In this document: one piece after another, positions 46,501 to 64,000 of the stretch
How positions within the stretch are numbered: the first letter of the stretch is position 1
How the letters are laid out: each line of letters starts with the position of its first letter
Source: Beroe ovata
Taxonomy: Eukaryota; Ctenophora; Nuda; Beroida; Beroidae
Direction of reading: 5' to 3'
DNA: 64,000 nt
Assembly: GCA_946803715.1 (NCBI GenBank)
Contig: CAMPET010000001.1
Coordinates: forward strand, 151,916-215,915
Notes under the pieces: model-generated
The model's database searches: none
What the model was told of the DNA's origin: nothing
The model's input: the letters and a program-made list of their open reading frames with translations, nothing else
Made by a program: the position numbers and the translations under genes

Positions 46501-49500
46501 GATAATTAGCGTAATTAATGAGTAATTACTCGCCTTGACCACAACACTTCCGTCTTCACGAGGCTTCACTTGTATACCGGAAACAGTTTCACTTCTCCTC
46601 AGTAAGACATTCTCCGGGCATAATGGAATCGTCCACGCTTCTGCACTCCGATAGTCAAATATTCCACAGACGAGATAGACCCAAAACTTCATCAAAATCG
46701 ATTCAGCATCCAAAAACACATTGAAATCGATGGTATTTGTTTGAAAATTGTTCAAAAACTCATCCTTGAATTCCTCATCCCTCCCCCCTCCTTTCAGGAC
46801 AAAGCGGACTTCACCACTTACAGCAGATACTATCACGGGATCAGACTTGTCAGCCGACTCAAGATACTGAACCCTGGGCTGGGGCAGGGCGGGGTGTATG
46901 TCTGTCGGGCAACAGCAGACACGCGGGCGCCATCAGGACAAGAGTCTCTGACACTCGGTCGATTGTCTGGACCTATCTTCCTTACTGTTTACTGTAAGTT
47001 TTTGTAAGTTTTTGCATGGTCTGTAAGTTTCTCGCCATGTTTTTCAAAGTTTAATGGTAATAAGTCCAATGTCAATGCTAGTTACTCCCAATGGCACTAT
47101 TCAAAACCGTCAGTTGTCAGCAGGCACTCACACCTACTTATGCCACTGCCAACTTTCTCCTTTCTACAGCTACCGTTTTATCGTTCGCTACCGACGTTTA
47201 CGATCGAAATGTACAAATGACGAAGGTAGAACTGGATCTATTGTATACAGAATTGGAATACACACTGGTACCGAATATCAACCCTAGCAAGACGATTGTT
47301 CTGGAAGTGGAAACGGATGATTCCTTTCTCCAGTGAGTTAATTAGTTACTTAATTGGTTTATTAGTTGTCGGTATGACGAATTTTTGTCAGTCTCATGAT
47401 TTAGAGTTAACAACAGATTATATTAGCCGTTACGTCGGTTTGCTTATGTCTTTATCGAATTTGTTCATTCCGATGTAAGTGAAACTGGAGCCAAATTGAG
47501 GGCTTTAAAACCCATATTCTGTTACCAAATCGTAGCTTGACCAGTGACCACTGACTATTTGCAGGTACATTGATATCCGTAGTAAGAATAAGCTGATAGT
47601 CAACACGTACGGTAGTACAGATTATATCCCGTTCTCCAAGGAATTCAGTATTTCAATCTTTTACGATGGTGAAAAGGAGCATGCAATAACAAGAAGTTGG
47701 GCAGTTGAAGGTAAGGAACCAAATATTTTCTTTTGTGTCAAATCTTGGAAGAAACAAGATTCTCAATATAGACAAACAAACAAGCAAACAAACAAACAAA
47801 CAAACAAACAGACAGACAATATTTGCAGGTTCATTCCTACACTCGGACAGCAGTAATAATCTGTACATGCCACAAAGTGATGAAGACATCTTGGTTTCCG
47901 TCAACAGACCGGTTCCATTCTACGTTGTGGGGCCGTGCGGTTAGTGAAGAGTGTTTGTACCAACACCATATTAGGGGATTTTCCCGGCATACAAGAATTC
48001 CGCTATCTTGAAGTATGGAAATTCCGCTATCTCGAAGTATGGGAATTCTGTTAATGAGTGTGCCCGGCAACTTGGGTTCTGCCATATTGTGTCTGTGTGT
48101 TAGTGATTGTTAGTTGTTGCACAGTGTGAACATTGTTTACAAATGTCAGTAAATACACTATACAGTGTCTATACTGTAAAGTGTATACTGTATAGTGTAT
48201 ACTGTATACTTGATTCACGACATTTACACGCATTTCGTAGGTCAGTACAAGTACACAGTGTACATTAACGATCAAGCAAATGACCTGACGTTTGATGGGA
48301 ACTTCAACCCTGAGAGTTCATCGATAACACAAGATAACATCATACTGCAGTATCGGTTCGTTAATGAATACAGCACTGGTAAGTCGATATACTTTGAAAA
48401 TAATTATGATTGAATCTTTTTTTCCTTGGATCTACATTTTTTTTTGAGTTTTTGAATCATTGAAACCTCATTTTAAACCCAATCTATGATCGTAGAAACG
48501 TTTTCAAGTGTTTCTCAAATCTAGGTTAACGTCTTAAGGGTTTACGTCTCTGTTGATCCGCCATTTGGAGATATTTTAACTCAATTCACAGGTGAGCTAG
48601 CCACCAAGAATGCCTATGTCGAGCTAGAGTTTTCAACGTCAGAAGATGACAGTCAGTGTACGTATAGAATGTGTCAACTAACTATGTTTAGCACTCTTCA
48701 AAATAGCGGTGTTCAAAGTTCATCTGGAAAAGGAAATTTAACGAACAAATATTTTTGCCTCATTCCGTTCCCGCCAATTTAACGCAATATCCTTCAGATA
48801 TTTCGGCATCAGTTGAAGTGACATGTGTCAGTGACGACAGTTTAAAGAAACGTGTGGATTTCAATGTGAAAGGTTTGCTGCATCGAGTGTTTCTTATTTT
48901 GCATGGTTTCTTAAAACTTGCCCTACTTCCGCTTTCGTCTTTGTCAAAAAGGTTGCGACGAGCCATAATTTTGAACGAACGTCTTTAGCAATAACGAGCA
49001 GTTATTACATATTTATTGAAATTCGAGAGAAAACAGCTGAATGTTCAAATCCCTGAGGAGAATGAACACTTGCTCTTTCCTTGGATTGCACTATTTGTAA
49101 ACAAGTCATTAAATAATTAACTTCTACATTTCGTGACATCCGTTTCGGTCACACAGAAAGAGTTTAGCTTACCGCACGCGCGAAACGAAACTGATGGAAG
49201 TGTGCGCGCGTTCAGGACGCGCGCGTCGCCGGTGCATATCATGGAATTTGCGCGCGATCGAATCGTTAGCGGATATGGGAGACTTCTTTCTTCGAAGACA
49301 TCGGAATCGAATGTTTCCGATTATTAAGCGTAACTGAAATGAAACCACGCATCATTTCACGCTGATCGATCACACAAAGAGGTAGCATCAAATTCCTACT
49401 AAAAGCGACATTCGATGGATCGAGTTTCGAGGACTTGGAAATATTCCATGTTTTCATATAAGATCATTCAGTCTAAATTTAGCTGACGATCAACGTTGTT

Positions 49501-52500
49501 AAACATGCTATGCGACTCAACGTAGCGAGCAGAAATGTGGAGCCAATAACTATGATCGGAGCAAATAATTGAAGAAATTCTAGCTACGAGAGATCATATT
49601 TCGTACGATTATGCGACGAGAGTTTTTGGAAAGAAGTGATTAAATTGATGTGGATTAAACTAAACATAATCAATTTTTGCCAGGTATGCCACTCTTTCCA
49701 ACAGAGGAGGCAAAGTCTCCAAACTGTCTGACGTACAAGCAGAAAGTGGGTAGTGAAGAGTACATGGGCTTATCAACTCACCCCTTGGATGTAAGTTGAG
49801 ATTTGGGATCGAATGATAGATCATATTTAGATAAAATTGGTTGTTTTAAGGTTACTGTTCTGTTGTGATTGATTAATGCCAATAAAAACGATCTAGAGGC
49901 CTACGAAATTCGAATTACTAACCTTGGGGAGGGTGGGATAGTAAATGAAAGGAAATTTAAAGTACTTTCCAGCCATAGGTCGATGAAATTCAAATCGAAA
50001 CTTCATTTCTCAATATTACAGCAATGAGATAAACATAAAACGAAAGAGGGATAGTAAATTGATTTATTAATTTTCAGAAAGGTGTTCGAGCAAAGATCTG
50101 TTGTAAAACGGAGGGAAACATCTACAAAACAAACTTGTGGCACAACGGTAAGGAACGGGGCTGAAACATCGTTTATTCCTATCATAATACCGCTATAGGA
50201 TACTAAACATCAATATTCGAACTTAACCACTTCCTCTTTCCCTCAGCATTATTCAATCTGGTTCAATCACATGATTGAAAGGAAATAAGTTGTAATACGT
50301 TAATATAATATAACATGTTTATCCATACTTCACAGGTAACCTTGCTAGAATGGATGACAATGGCAACTACTATCTAGATTATCTCAGTGATAGAGCTGAT
50401 ACTGACGATACTTACGACTGGTTCCAGAGATACGCTGGCTACTTTCAGGTGGATCAAATTTTGTCGATTTTTCAAGAAATTAGCGATTGAAAAGATGTTT
50501 CTCGTGAAACAGAAACTCGTCATCCTAATATATTGAAATTTAAGTCCTAGAAATCTTATTCCATGTCCCTAAGCACCAATCCAATGATCTACTCAGTGTA
50601 TAGTTCAAGGATACACTTACGAATCAGTGGTCGAGAAGGGCCTGGTTCTCGACGCAGAGGGTAATCATCACTTCATCAGGGTGAAATCCCGAACTATCCA
50701 AATAGGTGAGAACAGGAGAAAATAACAGCTTCTTGACGTCATGATTCAGTCAACGTTGACTTTTACAAGCCGCAAAATACGCCACTTTTTTCCCTATACG
50801 ATCACTAGGGCTTCGAGAACATAATTTCGGAGAAAGGCAGCTTTCTGACTTCATGGCTAACTCATTCTTCCTGTTACGTTTCCTTCCTCAATGACGCTCT
50901 CTTTCTCTCCCGACAGGATTTGACCGTATGAACGGTGCTCTCATACCGCAACTCGAATTCGACATTCCAGCAACAGAGAGCTTCCTGTTGTCTCAATCCG
51001 GCGACGACAGCCCAGTTGAGGATGCAAATAACTCGGATGTGTCCGAGTATTCCATCCTGTTGCCAGATGACAGTTTGCTCGTCGTAAGTGGGGCGTGTGT
51101 GGGTCTCAGAGTTAACGGCATGACTTTCCCTCGACCAGAACTTACGTGTAAGTGTGCAGAAAATCCAATACCGCGAAATTTCTTTCTATTGGTTTTTGTA
51201 TTTGCCTCATGTTATCGGAAGATGTGAATAGAGATTCATTCCTTGACAATGTTCGACAATTCCTTGACAATGTATGACAAGTCGTGTTTATCATTTCATG
51301 ACTGAGCATATCATGTCGTGTTTTTGATGATCCCTCATCAACAGGGTCCACTCGCACCGGTTCCGATCTGTTTGATGACAATCTCTGTTCGGAAAAACAC
51401 GATTCCTCAAAACCCGAGTCAAAACTCAACAATGCCTTCAACTTCACGTGAGTACCCCTCCTTAGCAACCGTTGCTATGGCAGCTTTATCCGTAGCAACT
51501 GCCTTGAAAACAACATAGTATATCAACAGGTTTTACCCTTACGACGAAGTGCATTTCACGACTCTGGTGTACCTGAAGATGAGCCTTGATTCCGAGTCAC
51601 TGACAATACAGATGGATGACCGACGGGAATCTATCGATTTGTTGAGTAAGTAACTCAATTCTCATCACCTAATAGTTGAGATATGTAAGTTGGGTACCAA
51701 CTAACTTATCTCCGCAAATTTGATAACCAGATACGGCTCAAATCCTAACCTAACCCCCTTTCCCCAGCCATTCCCTCGTACCTAGCAACGCCGAACATCA
51801 CGCAAACAGAACGTGACGTCACGTGTGTTGCGTGGGGCTACCCCCTCGATACCGTGACTCTCTACTCACTTGACAAGACACCGGCTATTGTGTTGGAGGA
51901 GTGGCACGTGGAGGAGGGAGGGAAGAGGGATGCGAATGAGGAGGTTAGTTCTGGGGAAGTCCATGACGTGTGAGTCTGCGTGATCGGAAAGTGAAGGAAC
52001 TCCTTTTTCCCTCCCCAATCATCTTTTTGTTTTACAAAAGGGCATTAGAGAAGGGATAGATATTGATGCATCTGTCTCAGTAAAACCTTAGAAATTTCCT
52101 TTTTTTGTGATGAGACCTGGAAACCGTGGTTGAATTTCTTGTTTCCAATTCCAGGGTTTTGAAGTCGAGATTGAGTACCGTATATCGGAGGGATCGAAGA
52201 TAAAGAATCTGAGATGTGAGGCAGTAAACAGTCTCTTATCCGGGGATGAGGGGAGAAAATGGATAGACTTCGTTCCAGAAACAGGTTTGAGAACCATCAT
52301 CTGTGGCTGTATTGCTTACACGCTGCTCGCGCCTCGCGTCCGAATGGAAAACGCTAATTTAGTACAGTTATTTGCTGGCTAAGATCAGATTTAAGATGAA
52401 GCCGATTGGATTTGAACTTGAACTCCGGCAATAACCTCGACTCCCTCAGATGATCCTGGACTCGATACGATGACAATTGTCAGCATTGTAATAAGCGGGG

Positions 52501-55483
52501 TAGTGTTCATATTTGTGCTGTGGATTCTGTGTGCGTGTATGCTCATGTCCCGACATCCCCATACAAAGTTCGGCCAGGCGTTGTGCTGCCAAACAGGTTA
52601 TTGACCGTTAGATGTTCATGAGTCTGCGTATCAGATGTTTCTGTGTCTGCGTATCAGATTTTTCAAGTCCCTCCGATTTTATCTAAAAGTCACTTTTGAC
52701 GCTGTTCATCTTTAAAGATTCTTGGTGATCAATGTTCATTGTTTTCTTATTTCCCCCGGTTTCAGGACCGTATAAGGTTGTCGAAGAGAAGTTACCACTT
52801 GAACCATACAAGCTGAACCACCACGCGCTCATTTTTACCAAGACTCTCGGAGATGGACATTTCGGGATTGTACGGAAAGCTTTCTGCTCAAATATCCCTG
52901 ATAGGTATGTTGCAAACGGGGAATTCTAACTTGATTGAATTCCCCTCACCATTTCCCGTACGCGCGGGTCATCAGTGTTCTGGCAAGTCTCCAGACAGAG
53001 GGATGTCGATTTTCAATATCAATTGATCCTCACCTCTCAGACCTGGTGATAAGGTGGAGGTGGCAGTTAAGGAGGTGAAACCGTGTGCCGAGCGCCAGAG
53101 AAGAGAAGATGATCTGAGGAGGGAGAGGGATATCATGATGATGGTGAGTGACATGTCTGATAGACAGAATCATAGACGTTAGACATTGTCCGCTGCTTTG
53201 GTCAGAAACAGAATGGCTCAGTTTCCTTTGAAAAAACCTATTTTCTCTTTGAAAAAAGCCTAGTTCAAATGCTTCCACCTTACTGATGCTCAATCGCAAC
53301 ACCCCTGAATGGCCAATCTCTCATTTCATGTTTATCAATCCAAACACCGGTTCCTCACACTCCCCTTCCCCTTCCTCTCACTGCCCCCTGGCCCCTAGTT
53401 CCCCCCTCCCACTCCCCCTAATTCCCTCTCACCCGCTCATTCCCTCCCCTCCCTGGGGCCTGCACCCTCTCCTCCTAACCCCCCCCAAAATGATCTCTTT
53501 CCCTCAGATGAGATCTCACCGTAACGTACTCCGGATATACGGCTACACTGATGACCCTGATGTCACGGCAATCGTCATGGAACTGGCAGACAGGGGCAGT
53601 CTTGATATCATACTTGCGGTAGGAGACTAAGTGGACCAATGGATAATAAAAATTCGCCCGTCGGTATCCACCCGTACCGCGTATATGTTGAAGTCGTGCG
53701 CGAGGACCACGAGAAATCACAAATTCTTTCAGAAACTTTCTTTTAATAACCATAATTTGGAGAATGTTATTGCAGGAAGCAAGAAGGATCAAGTCTAGTG
53801 GATACCTGCTCCCAGATGAGCATCTGGATAACCCAATCACAGCTTTCGAACCTCACCACATCCTAGATTTTAGTCGACAGATAGCCGACGGTATGGATTA
53901 CATCGGTAGATGTGGGGTGAGTTGAAACTAATTATACCATATTTGGAAATATGTTTGTTCAACTGAAAAATGTTTGTTCCACTGCTCACTGACTGCATGA
54001 TCCTGCTTCAGTTTGTTCATCGGGATCTTGCAGCTAGGAATATTGTTGTAGCTGGCAGCGGAGATGAATACGTACTCAAAATAGCTGATTTCGGTCTTGC
54101 GAGAGAGATAAATGATGGTGAGATACATATACTGGGGATTAGGGGATTGAGATGCATACTGCGGGGATTTGGTTTACAATAGTTGAGTTTCAATCTAAAT
54201 GAAAGTATCCTTTGACTTTTTCAGTCATACCTCTAAATGAGACTCACTCACCCTAACAAGATCCACAATTGAGAATTGAGAATAAATTGATATTTATATC
54301 CTTCACTGCAAGATCAATCCCATACTTGTCTGAGTTTCTTCCCCTGATCATGATCTCATTAAGCTGAATATACCTCACATCCCTGTTACAGATGGAGTGT
54401 ACACGAGGACGGAAGGCAAGGAGATTCCGATCAAGTGGACTGCCCCCGAGAGTCTTGCCACTGACTTGTACAACGTGAAGAGCGACGTGTGAGTGAAGAA
54501 TATCTCAAATCACTTCTCTTTCAATAGATGCGTTTTCATTTTCAGACTCCCTCTCCCCTCAAACAATCCTCAATCCACAACCTCTTCCTCAACCCTCCCC
54601 TCCGTTTCCTCAGTGAGGATTCCTCACGATCTTTCCTCAGGTGGTCGTACGGAATCACGATATGGGAGATTTGCACGTTAGGAGGCGAGCCATACCACGG
54701 TCTGAGCAATCCTGAAGTCAAGGAGCTCGTCAGAACCGGCCACCGACTCCAGAAACCGCCCTGTTGCCATGACGACGTGTAAGTTTCTAAGTTTGTGATT
54801 GGTCTAGAAGTTGCGACAATCTGAGAATCGCTGTCGAGTATACTGTCGGTCAGTAATTGGTCGAGGTCTTGTTATGACGTCACGTCAGTCAGCCAATCAC
54901 TGTTGAGTTCTGTGAGATTCTGACCAATCATGGCGCGCAGGTACGATCTGATGTCACGGTGCTGGCTAAAGGATCCGGTGGAGAGACCGGATTTCAAGCA
55001 GATACTCGAAACCCTGACCTCGTACTCCCAAACACCAGGGGTTCGTAACCATATTCACTACTCTCTAGTGACGACACTCTAGTTACCACTGTTCAGTTAC
55101 CACTCTCTAGTGACCATACAACCATGCACCTTTGTAACCACATCATGATTTCGTGGTTCCTGAAATCAGGAAACGGCTGATTTCTGATGAAATCCATTAT
55201 TTTGTAGGTTTACATTCGATCAGAAGACCTCTACGAGACAGAATGCGACCTAACGCTACGAATAGCAGCGCTCGACGCCTCAACACTCGACTCTTCTCAC
55301 CATGGCAACAATCACGATGTCAATCATGGTGACAACAGCGTATGTGACGTCATCGCGTCACGTGAACCTGCGTGTTCACGTGACCAGCATGTCTTCGCTG
55401 GTGGAATGTGTCCGTCTAATGAGTACAGTGCCGATCCGACACCAAATAATAATGTAACTACTCTTTCGCATCTATCTGTGTGA
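43595..55483 (+). CDS. Receptor tyrosine kinase, 29 exons, 1,250 aa
   Basis: Exons 43595-43758, 43866-43906, 43988-44127, 46798-46993, 47170-47332, 47565-47710, 47829-47939, 48241-48378, 48592-48657, 48798-48872, 49684-49790, 50078-50147, 50336-50448, 50597-50705, 50917-51147, 51345-51447, 51530-51645, 51768-51943, 52155-52284, 52450-52596, 52766-52904, 53041-53143, 53508-53618, 53776-53916, 54012-54117, 54392-54488, 54641-54778, 54941-55040 and 55208-55483; phases agree throughout. Signal peptide [20 protein letters not shown] (an in-frame ATG at 43568 is the alternative start). The ectodomain of about 800 residues has one clear Ig-like domain near the N-terminus ([20 protein letters not shown]) and weaker Ig-like parts. 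Membrane helix near residues 806-830. Kinase domain about 870-1155: LGDGHFGIV loop, VAVKEV lysine, [39 protein letters not shown] marks a tyrosine kinase and no catalytic residue is missing. The tail is short, with EDLYETE. The RTK subfamily is not recognised. Confidence 0.93.
44128..46797 (+). other. 2.7-kb RTK intron with repeat debris
   Basis: No coding exon is visible. It holds a GT microsatellite (about 45381-45414), a stretch of TTGTACAATGTAC inverted repeats (about 45790-46030) and, at about 46660-46770, a diverged relic of the 545-bp repeat (shared TCGATTCAGC and AATCGATGGT). Confidence 0.7.
47771..47818 (+). repeat. CAAA microsatellite
   Basis: (CAAA)n followed by (GACA)n in an RTK intron, ending just before exon 7. 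Confidence 0.9.
48130..48215. repeat. TATACTGTATA-type inverted repeats
   Basis: Short mutually inverted units (ACTATACAGTGT, GTATACTGTATAGTG) lie in the RTK intron before exon 8. Confidence 0.65.
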
Positions 55484-55890
55484 TTTTTCTTTTCAAATAT
55501 CATGACATGAAAAATTTATAATCGTGGTAGAAGTGACCCCGTCTTTTTAGTGGGCTAGCTTTTGCCACTTCTGTGTGGGGATTGAGCATCGAATTTGTTG
55601 GGGTTTTCACTAAAACAGCAACCGTCTTCCCTAGATCATAATCATAGTGCATATATTCATTATTCTTGGCTCAGATTCAAATTGTTGAGCTACGCCATTC
55701 TTGAAACAAAGACGATTAAGGCACCTTATCTTAACCTTCAACAAGATCAATTTTAAAGATAAATGATCCTTTCGGAATACTGGTTCTTGGTAAGCTCAGT
55801 TATCCGTGTTTCCCAAAGAAATTTCATCGATCGAAAGCGCACTTGATGCAATGCAACTTTCAGACTTGTACTTCTGATTGGTTCCAGCTC

Positions 55891-55896
55891 AATAAA
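55891..55896 (+). promoter_or_regulatory. Possible poly(A) signal of the RTK
   Basis: AATAAA, 408 nt past the RTK stop codon. It is the first canonical hexamer I find on the plus strand there. Confidence 0.4.
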
Positions 55897-56660
55897 GCAT
55901 CTCTTTATAGAAAAATCGATCTCTCATTTTGATTCAGTTTCAAAGCACCCTTTCTCCCTAGATTCATGTGACCACTTCATAAAGCATCGATCGGTTGTAT
56001 CATACGTGTCTCAGTGTCCAATCAATGTCTCATTAACGTGATCAATGTCCAATTAACGTGATATATATCCATAAACTATGTGTTACATGTGTTTGAATGT
56101 AGATTTGACCACATAAAAGGACTGCTATGCTGCCCTTAATTCGATGCTATCCAATGAACAGTTTCCTAGAATGAGAAATGATTCAAACGTACATCCCAAA
56201 CTATATTTTCACGGACTCATTCTGTTTTCAGGAGATGGTTTGAGTCCATGGATCCTGCTAAGTTAGGAAACTGAATTACCCTTTGCTGGAGCAAGCTCAA
56301 GACACATATGATGAGTGAGATTGAGAAGCAACGTTGATTGATAAAGCAACCGAGACGATATATAGGTTGCTATAGGAACAAGCAACACTCGGGTATAGAG
56401 CACAATGAAATGACTTTTACAAGAGGGTTACGGTATTGTGCGGTGTGAAACTGAACAATTTTGTAAATTTCATGGCTATTTCACTTAAGGCTACATAAAT
56501 TGGCTTTGTAAAGTTGTAAGGAGACAGGAGAATTCAAGATCAATTTAACTTTAAGATTGAGTTAATCGAAACTCTATTTCTGAGTTTGAGTCATCAACTG
56601 TTTTTTAGTTTAAGCTTAGTCCCTTGATATTAATATTTTGTACGAACCATTGTTTTTCAG

Positions 56661-57335
56661 TTTATAATTTATGTTGTCGACCACGATGATAGACCTGTCA
56701 AGAATTTCTTCGAGCGCTACACGGTTTGCATCAGCAGTCTAACTCTATCATCGCTCGACAGAATTTATACTTCCTGTAACTGTAAGTGTAATTGTGTTTT
56801 ATACCAAAAAGAGGTTAGGTCAGGGAAGTTTTTTTTTTCACAATTTCATATTTTTTGCTATTTAGAGTCATGTTCTGTTAAAAAAAACAACTAATTTAAG
56901 ATTGCGCCCTATTTTCAATTGATAATCGGAGCTGAAGCGAATTTTCAATTTCGTGTTCCTGAACTTTCTTACTTAATTCTTCATGTTTAATCGCGATCAT
57001 TCAAATACTCAATCTTGGGATTATTTTTTCTTATTTTCATTAAAGGATCGTCTCATCAAATCAAAAGATTTGGTATATCAATATGATTAGCATATTATGA
57101 TCTGAATTGTATTGTATTTGAGTTTTTACGAATAAATGTATTTACAGTGCCGAGGAAAATGTCGTTTCTCTTCGACCCCACCCTTTTTCAAATTCAAAAG
57201 CAACCCGCCAAAGAGCATGGAAAATGTCCATTTATATCCGCAAGCCGATCTAAAATTGAAACAACCGAATTAACGTGGTATAAATTAAAAATAAAACGAA
57301 TATACAAAGTATCATTTAGTAAATTTATCTTTTAA
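56661..57335 (+). CDS. Two orphan exons of unknown protein
   Basis: Exon 56661-56781 follows a strong acceptor (TGTTTTTCAG) and ends at T|GTAAGTG. Exon 57148-57335 follows TTTACAG and ends in TAA. The phases fit, giving 102 residues starting FIIYVVDHDDRPVKNFFERY. No upstream start exon was found in 55484-56660. They could be extra 3' exons of the RTK, used if a weak donor (AAT|GTAACT) in its last exon is spliced, or the end of a separate gene. The stretch VDHDDRPVKNF faintly resembles the HORMA protein Rev7/MAD2L2, but the second exon does not support this. Not identified. Confidence 0.35.
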
Positions 57336-58273
57336 CAGCAACGGGCTATGATCATGATGTTGTCAGTTTAAGTCAATGACAACAACATCTCGACTAACGA
57401 CTTCATCACAGTTTCATACTCAGACAACATCGAACATTGAATTGTCATGGCAACTGTCAACACTCAACAGAGTGCGAACAAGACTCTAAACACAAACCGC
57501 TTCCAAACTTTAAGTCGATGAAGACCAATTGGAACTTGCAACACATATCAGCAAAAGCAACACGGCATGTCGACGCAGCTCATCAAATAGCACTGACACA
57601 AATCTTAGCTAATTTTCATCTCAATCTTATAAAACAAATTTAGTTATTTTCATTTGTGATAACATGTCGGAAATAAAGTTTATGCATTTAAAATTATGAT
57701 GAAAATTGCACATAACAATAACAGCACAATCATGGCCTATTGAATAATGATATGGCATCTGAAACGGCATTTCCTTCAAGTTAATTCGCCTAACATTCAT
57801 TTTATTGGTCAAAACTTACAGTATCAGGGTACTAGGCTAACACTAACAGTATATGGGTACTAGGTTAATTTATTTTTTAGCACTATCGAACAAACTACTT
57901 CTAGTACTATCAAGTTAAGCCTACAGTTACGCAATAATAAACGTCCAGTATTATTTCAAACAATTTTACCTAGCGGATATACAAAGAAAGAATGTTATGT
58001 TAATACTGTTAAGTTTAACAGTCACCAGTTATTGTTAACAGTATCTGTAAACAGTAACTGTTAACAGTTACTGTTAACTGTATTTGTTAACAGTTACAAA
58101 TCAATGTCTCACATTCAAGTGCAAATACCAATTATAATAACAATCAATCTGAATGATATCAGGTCCTATGTTAAAGCTATGGAAACCATAGCAACGCGTA
58201 ACCATAGCAACGCGTACTCCAAATCAAGCGTTCTCGAAATCACGCGTTACGCAATGCGAGAGGTAGACACGTG
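57336..58273. other. Intergenic, AT-rich
   Basis: No supported exon on either strand. It contains a cluster of GTTAAC inverted repeats, including a perfect 24-bp palindrome at 58051-58074. It should include the 3' UTR of the SIK gene. Confidence 0.55.
58051..58074. repeat. 24-bp perfect palindrome
   Basis: The arm ACAGTAACTGTT is followed directly by its reverse complement. It is surrounded by more GTTAACAG units from 58009 to 58097. Confidence 0.85.
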
Positions 58274-63870
<5,597 letters not shown>

Positions 63871-63960
63871 CTGAAAATGTGTGTATGACGTCACAATTTG
63901 TTGTGTTAAATACCGCGATACATGATGTCATGTTTTATTAGATTTTCCTCACAATGATGT

Positions 63961-64000
63961 CAGTGTGTGTGTGTGTGTGTGTGTGAGNTGCAAAAAAACT
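63961..64000. repeat. GT microsatellite with an N at 63988
   Basis: GT run near the window end, in the SIK intron upstream of the last visible exon. Confidence 0.9.

Noticed and set aside
56661-56781. Rev7/MAD2L2 orthologue
   Set aside because: Only about a dozen residues resemble it and the following exon does not, so I left the exons unnamed.

Overview
The window looks like nuclear DNA of an early-branching animal, most probably a sponge. Every gene but one is broken into many short exons with GT-AG introns. The genes are animal-type: a receptor tyrosine kinase, a salt-inducible kinase, a giant immunoglobulin/fibronectin receptor, RBM26/27 and an A20/AN1 zinc-finger protein. The DNA is rich in microsatellites, and overlapping contig ends that differ slightly from each other suggest a very heterozygous individual. 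The sponge assignment is an inference. Exon positions below were read by hand from splice sites, reading phase and protein continuity.

Layout. 1-1488 (+): 3' end of an RBM26/RBM27-like RNA-binding protein. 2751-41755 (-): one giant gene of 77 exons. Its summed exons give 14,703 nt, that is 4,900 residues, and the phase agrees at every junction. The product has a signal peptide, about 41 Ig-like domains, five fibronectin type III domains, one membrane segment and a tyrosine-rich cytoplasmic tail. Nested in one of its introns, on the opposite strand, is an intronless A20/AN1 protein gene (25759-26262). 41.8-43.6 kb is a divergent intergenic region with an upstream ORF of the giant gene and two copies of a small inverted-repeat transposon, one carrying a second, palindromic insertion. 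43595-55483 (+): a complete receptor tyrosine kinase of 29 exons and 1,250 residues. 56661-57335 (+): two phase-compatible exons of unknown identity. 58274-63870 (-): a salt-inducible kinase (SIK) lacking its 5' end.

How they may work together. The giant adhesion-like receptor and the receptor kinase start head to head about 1.8 kb apart. The receptor's tail carries about 20 tyrosines and so looks like a kinase substrate. Shared control and an adhesion-signalling partnership are attractive but are inference only.

Assembly caveats. The window has six single-N joins (18231, 20306, 31957, 34708, 63401, 63988) and two longer N runs (12270-12313, 38480-38527). At 31957, 34708 and 20306 the sequences on either side are duplicates. 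They are best read as unmerged overlapping or allelic contig ends, so several Ig exons appear twice in the DNA but probably once in the gene.
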